From: Proteobacteria bacterium UBA2996
GTDB taxonomy: Bacteria > Pseudomonadota > Gammaproteobacteria > Arenicellales > UBA868
Reading direction: 5' to 3'
Assembly (NCBI GenBank): GCA_002346525.1
Contig: DDZY01000209.1
Location: forward strand, 1 to 6,065
DNA: 6,065 bases
A program made the translations under genes and the position numbers. The number at the start of each line of letters is the position of its first letter. Positions within the stretch are counted from its first letter, which is position 1. The notes under the pieces were generated by a model, which saw only the letters and a list, made by a program, of their open reading frames with translations, was not told where the DNA came from and made no database searches. Positions 1 to 5,723 of the stretch are shown piece by piece.

Positions 1-774
1 GCCGAAGAAGCAGCTGAAGGTGGAGGGGCAGGCAGTATCGAACCCTGTGTACTGGACCAAAGCGATGACGATGCGGTAAGAGCCTTCGTTCAAGAAGTCG
101 ATGCTAAGGAATCCTGCGTAGATCTTCTGGTCAATAGCGCTTTCGGTGGGCTTATCGCCATGACACCCCACTTTGGCAAACCGTTTTGGGAACGCCCCCT
201 CTCGGTGTTTGACGCATCTATAGAAATTGGGCTTCGCAGTGCACATGTCATGAGTGCGCTGGTCGCACCCATCATGGTCAGGAACCAATCCGGGCTGATG
301 GTTCAGGTATCAAGTTTTGGCGGCGTCACCTATCTTTTCGACGTCGGCTACGGGGTCGGAAAAGCAGGCCTTGACCGCCTGACGGCAGACATGGCCGCCG
401 AACTTAAAGCCCACGGTGTTCACGCAGTCACCCTGTATCCCGGCGCCGGGGTCACGGAGATCACAGCATTTCCAGGCGGGGAAACGCCTGTCTTTACCGG
501 AAGAGCCGTCGGTGCCCTGCTCAACAAGGCTTCAAAAGAAACGCTTGACCGCTACAGCGGGAAAGTCGTACAAACAGCCGAGCTGGCAGCAGACTACTCG
601 TTCACCGATGTTGGCGGAGCGATGCCCGATGGGCCCTTCTCCGGAATCGAGGCCGGCAAGCGTTGCCGCGAGGCCATGAGCCAGCCTATTTTTCAATATA
701 ACCTGGACGGCGAGCTGCCAGACCCGATGGAGACCAATAACACAGAAATAGCGGGACTTTTCCCGGGCGCCTGA
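1..774 (+). CDS. Short-chain dehydrogenase/reductase, DHRS1-like (5' partial)
   Basis: This is the C-terminal 257 codons of an NAD(P)-dependent SDR oxidoreductase. The frame is open from base 1, so the true start and the Rossmann TGxxxGIG motif, probably about 50 residues, lie off the left edge. In visible-residue numbering, the D-LLVN-SAFGG stretch near 45 matches the NNAG-like strand 4 motif. VSS (103-105) holds the catalytic Ser, and Y117-x3-K121 (YGVGK) is the Tyr/Lys active site, followed by DRL-ADMAAELK and LYPGAGVTE. The YGVGKAGLDR and LYPG-V-TE signatures, and the later TGRAVGALL and FTDVGG segments, are those of the DHRS1 subgroup. The substrate is unknown. The terminal 40 or so residues look lineage-specific. 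It ends in TGA and converges on the oxygenase gene. Subgroup assignment is good; substrate cannot be inferred. The first ATG in frame (160) is internal and is not the start. Confidence 0.9.
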   Translation, partial: AEEAAEGGGAGSIEPCVLDQSDDDAVRAFVQEVDAKESCVDLLVNSAFGGLIAMTPHFGKPFWERPLSVFDASIEIGLRSAHVMSALVAPIMVRNQSGLMVQVSSFGGVTYLFDVGYGVGKAGLDRLTADMAAELKAHGVHAVTLYPGAGVTEITAFPGGETPVFTGRAVGALLNKASKETLDRYSGKVVQTAELAADYSFTDVGGAMPDGPFSGIEAGKRCREAMSQPIFQYNLDGELPDPMETNNTEIAGLFPGA

Positions 775-799
775 AACTTATGACATAGAAATTCCGTTA

Positions 800-842
800 G
801 CGGGCAGGCTCTTTACTTTGTTTTGAAAGGGCCTGAACCCGC
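800..842. terminator. Long imperfect hairpin between convergent genes, possible bidirectional terminator
   Basis: GCGGG (800-804) pairs with CCCGC (838-842), and AGGCTCTTT (806-814) pairs with AAAGGGCCT (826-834) with one G-U wobble. The loop is 11 bases (815-825), with a 1-base versus 3-base internal bulge between the two stem parts. It lies 25 bases after the SDR stop and 90 bases past the oxygenase stop. No clean T-run follows on either strand, so intrinsic termination is only a guess. The rest of the 775-932 gap shows no recognisable feature. Confidence 0.4.
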
Positions 843-932
843 GCCTTAATCCACGGGCTTTGCATTCGGAAATGTCCACATATTGCTTCGGTTCTTGCAA
901 TCAGGCATCAGGCGCTCTCTTGGGATCTTCGA

Positions 933-1721
933 TCAAGGCGGTAAAAGATCGTCTGGAACATCGCGCTCGGCCGCTTTTTCGACATTATCGAAGCTCATTA
1001 ACGCAATCAGTCGAGAAGTATCTCCCTGAATTGAGGTGACACGATGCAGGCTGTGGCGCCCCCGGAAAAGCACCATATCCCCTGGTGCAAAATCCACATT
1101 CGTGCGGTGATGATCCTGACCTCCCAGGACTGAAGCCACGGCCGAGAATCTCTCGTCGTCCGCCGTTCGCACCGCCGGTATGTACTGAAACACCCCGCCC
1201 GCTTCTGGAGGGCGTAACAGAATCGATGCCACGAGCTCACAGGCATCAAAATGCCAGCCCAACTCGTCACCCTCCGTCATGACAGTGTAGTTGAGCGATC
1301 CGCGCGAATCGCTGTATCGATATAACGGCTCATCTGGCAGCAGCGCGCGCAGAAAGCGCAAAAGCGTGCTGTCCTCAAAAAGAAAGCGAAGCGGTGATTC
1401 TTTCGGCAGTAACGTGCGCGAGACATAACGCACAGCAAAGTGCACGGCTGAATTGAGGGGATGGCCAGCAGGGTAACGGGAATCGGGTCGACCATAATAA
1501 GGTGTGTACCAGTTGTCGCTCGTATGCGCTTCTGGCTCCAACGCCTGCGCTTCTGCAAGAAAATCGGCTAAACCTGCCTCGCTGAGAAAACCCCCGAAAT
1601 GACAGGCACCCCTCGATTCCAATTGCGCCTTCGCCCGGGCGATGACCTCGAGAGACTCCCGTCGGCCGAGATCATGGATGGGGTAGGCGTTAACATTGAC
1701 GATTGAGTTAAGTTTGTCCAT
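933..1721 (-). CDS. 2-oxoglutarate/Fe(II)-dependent oxygenase, ArpA / HalD-BesD-like group
   Basis: This is a 262-residue non-heme iron oxygenase with the double-stranded beta-helix core. Visible motifs are LNYTVMTEGDELGWHFDACE, with H157-x-D159 as the first two iron ligands; LLRPPEAGGVFQY (169-180); PGDMVLFRGRHSLHRVT, with distal ligand H226; and R237 in GDTSRLIALMSFD, which would bind the 2-oxoglutarate carboxylate. The WHFD-ELV-LLRPPEAGG-F-Y-P pattern and the GRHSLHRVT ending match proteins annotated ArpA or HalD/BesD-family. The Asp ligand is retained, so hydroxylation is expected rather than halogenation. The substrate is unknown; free amino acids are used by characterised relatives. I chose the ATG at 1721, preceded by AGAGA at a 7-base spacing, over an upstream TTG at 1742. 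It is transcribed divergently from the hydroxyacid dehydrogenase and converges on the SDR gene. Confidence 0.85.
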   Translation of the reverse strand: MDKLNSIVNVNAYPIHDLGRRESLEVIARAKAQLESRGACHFGGFLSEAGLADFLAEAQALEPEAHTSDNWYTPYYGRPDSRYPAGHPLNSAVHFAVRYVSRTLLPKESPLRFLFEDSTLLRFLRALLPDEPLYRYSDSRGSLNYTVMTEGDELGWHFDACELVASILLRPPEAGGVFQYIPAVRTADDERFSAVASVLGGQDHHRTNVDFAPGDMVLFRGRHSLHRVTSIQGDTSRLIALMSFDNVEKAAERDVPDDLLPP

Positions 1722-1778
1722 TCGCTTATCTCTAAGACACAAGAGCGTCGGGCCGTTTTTTCTTTTTATGAACCATCG

Positions 1779-1807
1779 TTTTCCTACCGGTTACATCTTG
1801 CTATCCT
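1779..1807 (+). promoter_or_regulatory. Candidate sigma-70 promoter with extended -10 for the hydroxyacid dehydrogenase
   Basis: TATCCT at 1802-1807 is preceded by TGC, giving a TGn extended -10. A weak -35 (TTTTCC, 1779-1784) lies 17 bases upstream. This places a transcription start near 1814, about 20 bases before the TTG start. It is the best match by eye in the 115-base divergent spacer. No equally clear promoter was seen for the oxygenase on the minus strand. Confidence 0.35.
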
Positions 1808-1836
1808 AGCCCGAGACCCGACCACAGGTATACCCA

Positions 1837-2817
1837 TTGAGTCGCAAACGCATTATCGTTTATCCGGATGCAGATCCGGACGAAAATTCTGTCCTGAATG
1901 AAGTCGGTGTCGACCGGCTTGCGGCGCATGGCGCTCTCAGAGTTCACCACGGAGTTCCCCAAAGCCATGAGGAGTACCTCTCCAGGATCAAAGATGCAAA
2001 CGCGCTAATCGTCGGCTGGTCTCTTCCGGCTGAGGTCATGGCCAACGCCCCTCATCTGGAGCTGGTTACCTTCACCGGGACCGGTGCCAGCGATTACATC
2101 GACCTTCCTGCGGCCCGGACTCAGGGTATTACGGTATGTAACTGCCCGGGCTATGCCGACACGGCTGTCGCGGAGCACGCCTTTGCACTGCTGCTGGGTA
2201 CAGCCCGCAATCTCTCCCTGCTGGACCACAGGATGAGAGAAGGTATCTGGGATCAGGACACACCCGGAATTGGATTAGCCGGAAAACAACTCGGGCTTAT
2301 CGGTTTTGGCGGGATTGCAAAGAAAGTGCTAAATATGGCCGAAGGATTTGGGATGAAAGTGAAGGCCTGGACACGTTCTCCTGAAAAACATCAAGACGGC
2401 TTCAGCCCCGACCTTTTTCTGGACATGGAGACGCTGCTTCAGACCTCTGATTTTATCTCCCTGCACCTGCCCCTCAATAACGAGACTCAAGGAATGTTGG
2501 GAAAATCGGAAATAGGCAGGATCAAGACGGATGCGATGCTTATCAACACCGCACGAGGCGGACTGGTTGACGAGGCAGCCCTCATCGAAGCACTCCACAA
2601 TGGTCTGCTCAAAGGCGCCGGGCTTGATGTCTTCGCTGAAGAACCTCTGGGCGACAATCACCCTTTACTGAATTTTGAAAATGTCGTCTTAAGTCCTCAC
2701 GTCGCGTACAACACGCCCGAGGCTGTGAAGGCAATTTTTGAAATGACCATTCAAAACATCTGCTGTTACTTTGACGGCGAACCGATCAACGTGGTGGCTG
2801 CGCCCTCACCATGTTGA
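1837..2817 (+). CDS. D-2-hydroxyacid dehydrogenase, glyoxylate/hydroxypyruvate reductase-like
   Basis: This 326-residue cytosolic dehydrogenase of the D-isomer-specific 2-hydroxyacid family interconverts a 2-keto acid and a D-2-hydroxy acid. It has the split catalytic and nucleotide-binding domain layout. The substrate-domain motifs FTGTGASDYIDL (79-90) and CNCPGYADTAVAEHAFALLL come first. The dinucleotide loop is G156-F-G158-G-I-A161. The catalytic triad is complete: R240 (INTARGG), E269 (DVFAEEP) and H288 (LSPHVA). After strand 2 the sequence is AWTRSP rather than an acidic residue, which resembles NADPH-using GhrA-type enzymes. The exact substrate is not determinable; glyoxylate or hydroxypyruvate is a guess. 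The start is TTG: an in-frame TAG lies 30 bases upstream, the first in-frame ATG falls well inside the conserved domain, and ACAGG sits about 8 bases before the TTG. It appears monocistronic. Confidence 0.9.
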   Translation: MSRKRIIVYPDADPDENSVLNEVGVDRLAAHGALRVHHGVPQSHEEYLSRIKDANALIVGWSLPAEVMANAPHLELVTFTGTGASDYIDLPAARTQGITVCNCPGYADTAVAEHAFALLLGTARNLSLLDHRMREGIWDQDTPGIGLAGKQLGLIGFGGIAKKVLNMAEGFGMKVKAWTRSPEKHQDGFSPDLFLDMETLLQTSDFISLHLPLNNETQGMLGKSEIGRIKTDAMLINTARGGLVDEAALIEALHNGLLKGAGLDVFAEEPLGDNHPLLNFENVVLSPHVAYNTPEAVKAIFEMTIQNICCYFDGEPINVVAAPSPC

Positions 2818-2876
2818 CCCGCTTTATCCCTACCCGTCTTCAGTCTTCCTCTGTCGCCGTAGGATTTCTACACTTC

Positions 2877-2904
2877 AGGAGGTTGGAGCATGCTTTTGTG
2901 GTAG
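2877..2904 (+). promoter_or_regulatory. Shine-Dalgarno plus four-codon mini-ORF upstream of the small protein gene
   Basis: A perfect AGGAGG (2877-2882) stands 7 bases before an ATG (2890) that encodes M-L-L-W and then TAG (2902-2904). It is in the same frame as the next gene and 36 bases upstream of its GTG start, which has its own AGGAG. It could be a tiny leader peptide, a translational coupling element, or the former start of the gene now cut off by the TAG. The rest of the 2818-2940 gap shows nothing recognisable. Confidence 0.4.
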
Positions 2905-2940
2905 GGTAACCATTGCGTTATCACCCACAGGAGCACATTA

Positions 2941-3198
2941 GTGAATCTATGCATCGTATCTGAGTACAACTGCAAATTTGATGACTTCGCAGCCCTGGTC
3001 GAGCAAAGCCAGGAGCAAGCTCGGGCGTTCATGACGGAGTTTGAGCTGATCAAGGTCCACGATCACAAATCCGTAATGCTCATAAACTGCACCGACATGG
3101 AGGCATTTCAAGCCTTCATGACGACACCCGAGATGAAGCAATGGGATGAAGCTAATGGCTGCATCGATAGAGTGTACGCAATGGAGCGGGTCAATTGA
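2941..3198 (+). CDS. Small dimeric-barrel-like protein of unknown function
   Basis: This is an 85-residue acidic soluble protein with no signal peptide or membrane segment. The predicted order is strand (NLCIVSEYNC), helix (FDDFAALVEQSQEQARAFM), strands (ELIKVHDHKSVMLINCTD), helix (MEAFQAFMTTPEMKQWDEA) and strand (DRVYAMERV). This is the beta-alpha-beta-beta-alpha-beta pattern of the ferredoxin-like dimeric alpha/beta barrel superfamily (antibiotic-biosynthesis-monooxygenase-like and related DUFs). The EAFQAF-TTPEMKQW segment resembles the second helix of such proteins. I cannot name the family, and no catalytic residue is evident. The start is GTG with a strong AGGAG (2929-2933) and a 7-base spacer, which supports this short form. 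It has three Cys. It is not clearly co-transcribed with the dehydrogenase, whose stop lies 123 bases upstream. Confidence 0.75.
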   Translation: MNLCIVSEYNCKFDDFAALVEQSQEQARAFMTEFELIKVHDHKSVMLINCTDMEAFQAFMTTPEMKQWDEANGCIDRVYAMERVN

Positions 3199-3210
3199 TC
3201 GGTGTTAAGT

Positions 3211-3230
3211 GGGTCGATATTTTTCGACCC
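3211..3230. terminator. Perfect 7-bp hairpin, possible bidirectional terminator
   Basis: GGGTCGA (3211-3217) and TCGACCC (3224-3230) form a perfect stem around a TATTTT loop. It lies 12 bases past the stop of the small protein gene and 9 bases past the stop of the minus-strand cysteine synthase remnant, so it may once have served both. There is no T-tract on either strand. The right arm can also pair with GGTCG (3233-3237), giving an alternative fold. Confidence 0.4.
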
Positions 3231-3239
3231 TTGGTCGGT

Positions 3240-3389
3240 CTATCTGCCGTAGATATGACCGCCTAGGTACTTGAGGCCACGGTCGCAGGCCAGCGTCACT
3301 GTTCGCGGGCCTGCACTAAGCTGCTTTGTCGGCTCGGTAACGATAGCACCTCTCAGTCTAGACAGACTAACGTTAACTCCTAAACCGTA
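3240..3389 (-). pseudogene. 3' remnant of a PLP-dependent cysteine synthase-like gene
   Basis: Read on the minus strand, this stretch encodes about 49 residues beginning YGLGVNVSLSRLRGAI and ending TVTLACDRGLKYLGGHIYGR, then TAG (3240-3242). The ending matches the conserved C-terminal pattern of cysteine synthase / cystathionine beta-synthase-type enzymes (T-V-T-x-x-C-D-x-G-x-x-Y-L; for example the CDRG and YLS block of CysM). The preceding part resembles the G-(I/L)-x-x-G-x-N-V-x-x-x-LR helix that comes before it. The rest of the roughly 300-residue enzyme, including the PLP lysine and the glycine-rich phosphate loop, is absent: the frame runs only to 3410, then meets a stop inside the end of the adjacent transferase gene. 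There is no start codon or ribosome binding site. It is interpreted as a decayed or truncated relic on the same strand as the arsenosugar operon. Homology is judged by eye. Confidence 0.6.
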
Positions 3390-3405
3390 TTCTGCTTTGC
3401 GCTGG

Positions 3406-4017
3406 TCAGATCAGTAGTTGCGGGAACCGCTTCAGGTCGCCTGGACGGTCCAGATCATGCCGTTCGTCGAGTTCTGCGCCACTTAAACCTAACTCTCTAA
3501 GCCGGGTCTGGGTAGAGGAAAGAACTTTTGGACCACCCCATGGGATATTTGTGAAGAGTTCAGGCTGAGATCTTTGAAGGCCAATAAGATAGTATCCACC
3601 ATCTGCTGCGGGGCCCAGTACCACGTCAATCCCTTCATCAAAACTTTGCCGGGCACGTTTGAAATCTACAGAACTCAAATCCGGGCAGTCAGTGCCGATC
3701 ATCAGTGCCCAGTCGTAATCCAGTAATGCCTGATCAAAAGCATTACACATACGTTCTCCAAGATCATTTCCTGACTGGTCGTGCAAGCTGACGCCATAGG
3801 CGGCGCGACACTGCTTGAAAAAGAGGTGATCCTGGTGCGGACTGCACCAGAGTTGTACAGGGTCAGATTGTCCTTCTGTAACCTTGCCTAGGGTAAGATG
3901 AACTAATTGGGCATGCAGGCGGGCAGCCCTTGCCGGACCTAACTCTGGGATCAGGCGCGTCTTCGCTTTACCCGCTACCGGGGCACGCGTGAATACCAGT
4001 ATTACGCCTCCTGACAT
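3406..4017 (-). CDS. TIGR04282 / DUF2064 family transferase (rSAM/selenodomain-associated transferase 1)
   Basis: This 203-residue protein has a nucleotidyltransferase/glycosyltransferase-A fold. Numbered from the ATG at 4017, the N-terminal signature is VFTRAPVAGKAKTRLIPELG (8-27), expected to contact the nucleotide. GTDCPDL (108-114) carries the metal-binding acidic pair, and GPAADGGYYLIGL (135-147) is the third family block. The tail DERHDLDRPGDLKR closes the family domain, so the gene looks complete at about the usual length. It is the last gene of the arsenosugar operon: its ATG lies 2 bases after the upstream TAG (TAGGGATG), suggesting translational reinitiation. Members co-occur with ArsS-type radical SAM proteins, but the donor and acceptor are unknown. 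A GTG at 4086 would give a longer form overlapping the preceding gene and adding non-conserved residues, so it was rejected. An AGGAGG (4007-4012) inside the first codons could instead serve a CTG start at 3999. Confidence 0.88.
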   Translation of the reverse strand: MSGGVILVFTRAPVAGKAKTRLIPELGPARAARLHAQLVHLTLGKVTEGQSDPVQLWCSPHQDHLFFKQCRAAYGVSLHDQSGNDLGERMCNAFDQALLDYDWALMIGTDCPDLSSVDFKRARQSFDEGIDVVLGPAADGGYYLIGLQRSQPELFTNIPWGGPKVLSSTQTRLRELGLSGAELDERHDLDRPGDLKRFPQLLI

Positions 4018-4019
4018 CC

Positions 4020-4703
4020 CTAGTGATAAAACCTCGCCAGGATATTGGCTGGGATACCTATGCCATATGCGCCACGTAGCAACCACATAAAAACCACGGT
4101 GCGGAACACGCCGTGCTGCTCCCAGCGACGACTGGATGTGGTGAGGGGATCTCTAATACAAGCGGGTCTTCCCAACACTTTTAGGCGGCGACTCAATTCC
4201 ACATCCTCCATGAGCGGCAAAGACGGCATCCCACCGATGGCATCGAATGCGGTACGTGTAACGAATATCCCCTGATCTCCCGTCGCAATCCCGGTGAGAC
4301 GGGAGCGACGATTCATAAAACTCTCCACAATGCTAAGACCTGGATGGCAGCCGCGGCCGGATAGCCGTACATCAAAGCGTCCCCAGACGGCGTTGCGTAA
4401 TGCCTCAATGATCAGATAGTCTGCATTTTCCGAAATCCAGGTATCCGCATGCACAAACCACAGGACAGGATGGCCTGATGCCTTCGCGCCGAACGCTAAC
4501 TGGGAAGCCCTGCCGCGTGGCGCATCAAGCACCCGGTCCGCGAATGGCTTGGCTTCTGAGGCAGTTTTGTCTCCGCTACCTCCATCAACTACGATCACTT
4601 CATGTCCCCGCTCCCGTAGAGGCTGCAACCTGCTTAGCATACTTCCGATCTGGCCCGCCTCATTGAGAGTTGGAACAATGATCGAGATTCTAGGGTCAGT
4701 CAT
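4020..4703 (-). CDS. TIGR04283 family GT2 glycosyltransferase (rSAM/selenodomain-associated transferase 2)
   Basis: This is a 227-residue GT-A fold family 2 glycosyltransferase. Numbered from the ATG at 4703, SIIVPTLNE (7-15) and VVDGGSGDKT (38-47) form the nucleotide-sugar site. APRGRASQLAFGAKASG follows, then HADT (85-88) as the DxD-type metal motif. ATGDQGIFV (130-138), LMEDVELSRRLK (154-165, with E156-D157 as the likely catalytic base region) and TSSRRWEQHGVFRT are hallmarks of the TIGR04283 subfamily. The hydrophobic C-terminal stretch around 203-223 may associate with the membrane. It sits 35 bases after arsS and 2 bases before the DUF2064 gene. A role in building the sugar part of arsenosugars is inferred from neighbourhood; no substrate is assigned. 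The ATG at 4703 is preferred to a GTG at 4709 because MTDPRISIIVPTLNE fits the family N-terminus. No strong ribosome binding site is visible. Confidence 0.9.
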   Translation of the reverse strand: MTDPRISIIVPTLNEAGQIGSMLSRLQPLRERGHEVIVVDGGSGDKTASEAKPFADRVLDAPRGRASQLAFGAKASGHPVLWFVHADTWISENADYLIIEALRNAVWGRFDVRLSGRGCHPGLSIVESFMNRRSRLTGIATGDQGIFVTRTAFDAIGGMPSLPLMEDVELSRRLKVLGRPACIRDPLTTSSRRWEQHGVFRTVVFMWLLRGAYGIGIPANILARFYH

Positions 4704-4738
4704 TACCACTCAAATCCCGGCTTCTCCATTTGCAACTT

Positions 4739-5710
4739 TTAGGAGTTCAACGCACCGCTACAACTGCTACCAGAGCCTGCTGTACAGCCGAAACAATGAT
4801 CGGCGGCTGCAATAGGTTGGTCATCAAGCGCTGCAGGCTCGATATCGCTGATGTGCATTCGTTTTGACCCATCGATCCGGAGCGGAAGTCCAAGCATCTG
4901 ATTAAAATCACAGTCATAAACAAAACCTCGCCAGTCGACGCTAATCAACTCCCGACACATCAGTCGGGATAGGTTTTCCTTGGAAAAACTAGCGTGAAGT
5001 AAAGCCATATATTCCTCAAATTGACCACTGGAGACGAGAGCACTGGCAAAGCGGTGTATGGGCATATTAACAAGGGTGTAGAGCCTGTTGAACCGGATGC
5101 CGTACTGTTCACCAAGGTGGCGTCGGTAGTCTGCTTCCAATCCCTGCTGCGGCGGAGGCAACGAAGGACCGATCGGGTTGTACATCAGGTTCAACTTCAG
5201 ACGGCTGCCGACTTCACCGTACCCTAGGGCATTAAGGCGCCGAAGAGCGGTGATGCTACTGGCAAATACACCCTTGCCGCGCTGTTCGTTAACAGTCTTT
5301 TCCAGGTAGCAAGGCAGCGAAGCGATAACCTCCACCTCTTGCTCTGCCAGAAACTCGGCCAGATCTTCCTGCCCGGTCTCTGCTAATACGGTCAGGTTGC
5401 AGCGATCGATTACTTCGATCTTGCGAGTGCGTGCGGCCAGTACCATGCGACGGAAATAGGGATTCAACTCGGGCGCGCCTCCGGTTAAATCTAGTCGCCT
5501 TACCTCACTACGATCTAGGAACTCGATGAGAGCGTCGGAGGTATTCTTGGTCATCACCTCGGTTCGTTTTGGTCCGGCATTTACGTGACAATGCTTACAG
5601 GCCTGATTGCAGAGATAACCGACGTTAACCTGTAGCGTCCGCAACGACCCTCGCCGAACCTTCGGGAAGGCCGTATTCACCGGGCCCAATTCTGACAGCG
5701 GGATATACAC
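4739..5710 (-). CDS. arsS: Arsenosugar biosynthesis radical SAM protein ArsS
   Basis: This is a 323-residue radical S-adenosylmethionine enzyme. C34-x3-C38-x2-C41 (CNQACKHC, followed by HVNAGP) binds the radical 4Fe-4S cluster, and LTGGAPELNP (75-84) is the GGxP-type SAM motif. The C-terminal Cys-rich domain has C252 and C267 (VYDCDFN) and the block HCFGCTAGSGSSCSGA with C306, C309 and C317, expected to hold auxiliary cluster or substrate ligands. This layout is the radical SAM/selenodomain family now called ArsS, which attaches a 5'-deoxyadenosyl group to dimethylarsenic to form the arsenosugar precursor. Some members carry selenocysteine in the C-terminal domain; this one has only Cys and no in-frame TGA. 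The start is GTG with AGGAG at an 8-base spacing, 13 bases after the rhodanese stop. The two following transferase genes match the conserved neighbourhood. Family assignment is strong; the activity is known from homologues only. Confidence 0.92.
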   Translation of the reverse strand: MYIPLSELGPVNTAFPKVRRGSLRTLQVNVGYLCNQACKHCHVNAGPKRTEVMTKNTSDALIEFLDRSEVRRLDLTGGAPELNPYFRRMVLAARTRKIEVIDRCNLTVLAETGQEDLAEFLAEQEVEVIASLPCYLEKTVNEQRGKGVFASSITALRRLNALGYGEVGSRLKLNLMYNPIGPSLPPPQQGLEADYRRHLGEQYGIRFNRLYTLVNMPIHRFASALVSSGQFEEYMALLHASFSKENLSRLMCRELISVDWRGFVYDCDFNQMLGLPLRIDGSKRMHISDIEPAALDDQPIAAADHCFGCTAGSGSSCSGALNS

Positions 5711-5718
5711 AGCAAAGA

Positions 5719-5723
5719 CTCCT
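5719..5723 (-). promoter_or_regulatory. Ribosome binding site fixing the GTG start of arsS
   Basis: AGGAG (read on the minus strand) lies directly after the TGA stop of the rhodanese gene and 8 bases before the GTG at 5710. No ATG is available in a suitable position, so this site decides the start. Its closeness to the upstream stop points to translational coupling. Confidence 0.7.

Noticed and set aside
797..904. Minus-strand open frame of about 35 codons (includes MQSPWIKARVQAL) ending in TAA in the SDR/oxygenase gap.
   Set aside because: A stop lies just upstream, there is no start with a ribosome binding site, no family is recognisable, and it overlaps the 800-842 hairpin. It could be a relic but cannot be supported.
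1007..1558. Open frames overlapping the oxygenase gene (for example minus 1007-1270 and 1277-1558, plus 1085-1282).
   Set aside because: They are shadows of the well-supported oxygenase frame and show no domain pattern of their own.
1722..1742. TTG start giving a seven-residue longer oxygenase.
   Set aside because: The ATG at 1721 is a better codon with AGAGA 7 bases upstream; the extra residues MCLRDKR show no conservation pattern.
2828..2906. CCCTACC (2828-2834) and GGTAGGG (2900-2906) as a long-range inverted repeat.
   Set aside because: A 7-base match at this distance is expected by chance in a gap of this size, and the arms are 65 bases apart.
3285..3314. GCAGGCC/GGCCTGC inverted repeat with a 16-base loop, considered as a terminator or attachment site.
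   Set aside because: It falls within the cysteine synthase-like coding relic, where GC-rich codons explain it; no T-tract or core-site motif accompanies it.
4018..4086. GTG start for a 226-residue DUF2064 protein.
   Set aside because: It would overlap the preceding glycosyltransferase by 67 bases and add residues that do not fit the family N-terminus; the ATG at 4017 fits.
4739..5710. Possible selenocysteine (internal TGA) in arsS.
   Set aside because: The reading frame is continuous with TAA as its stop, and all C-terminal positions are Cys.
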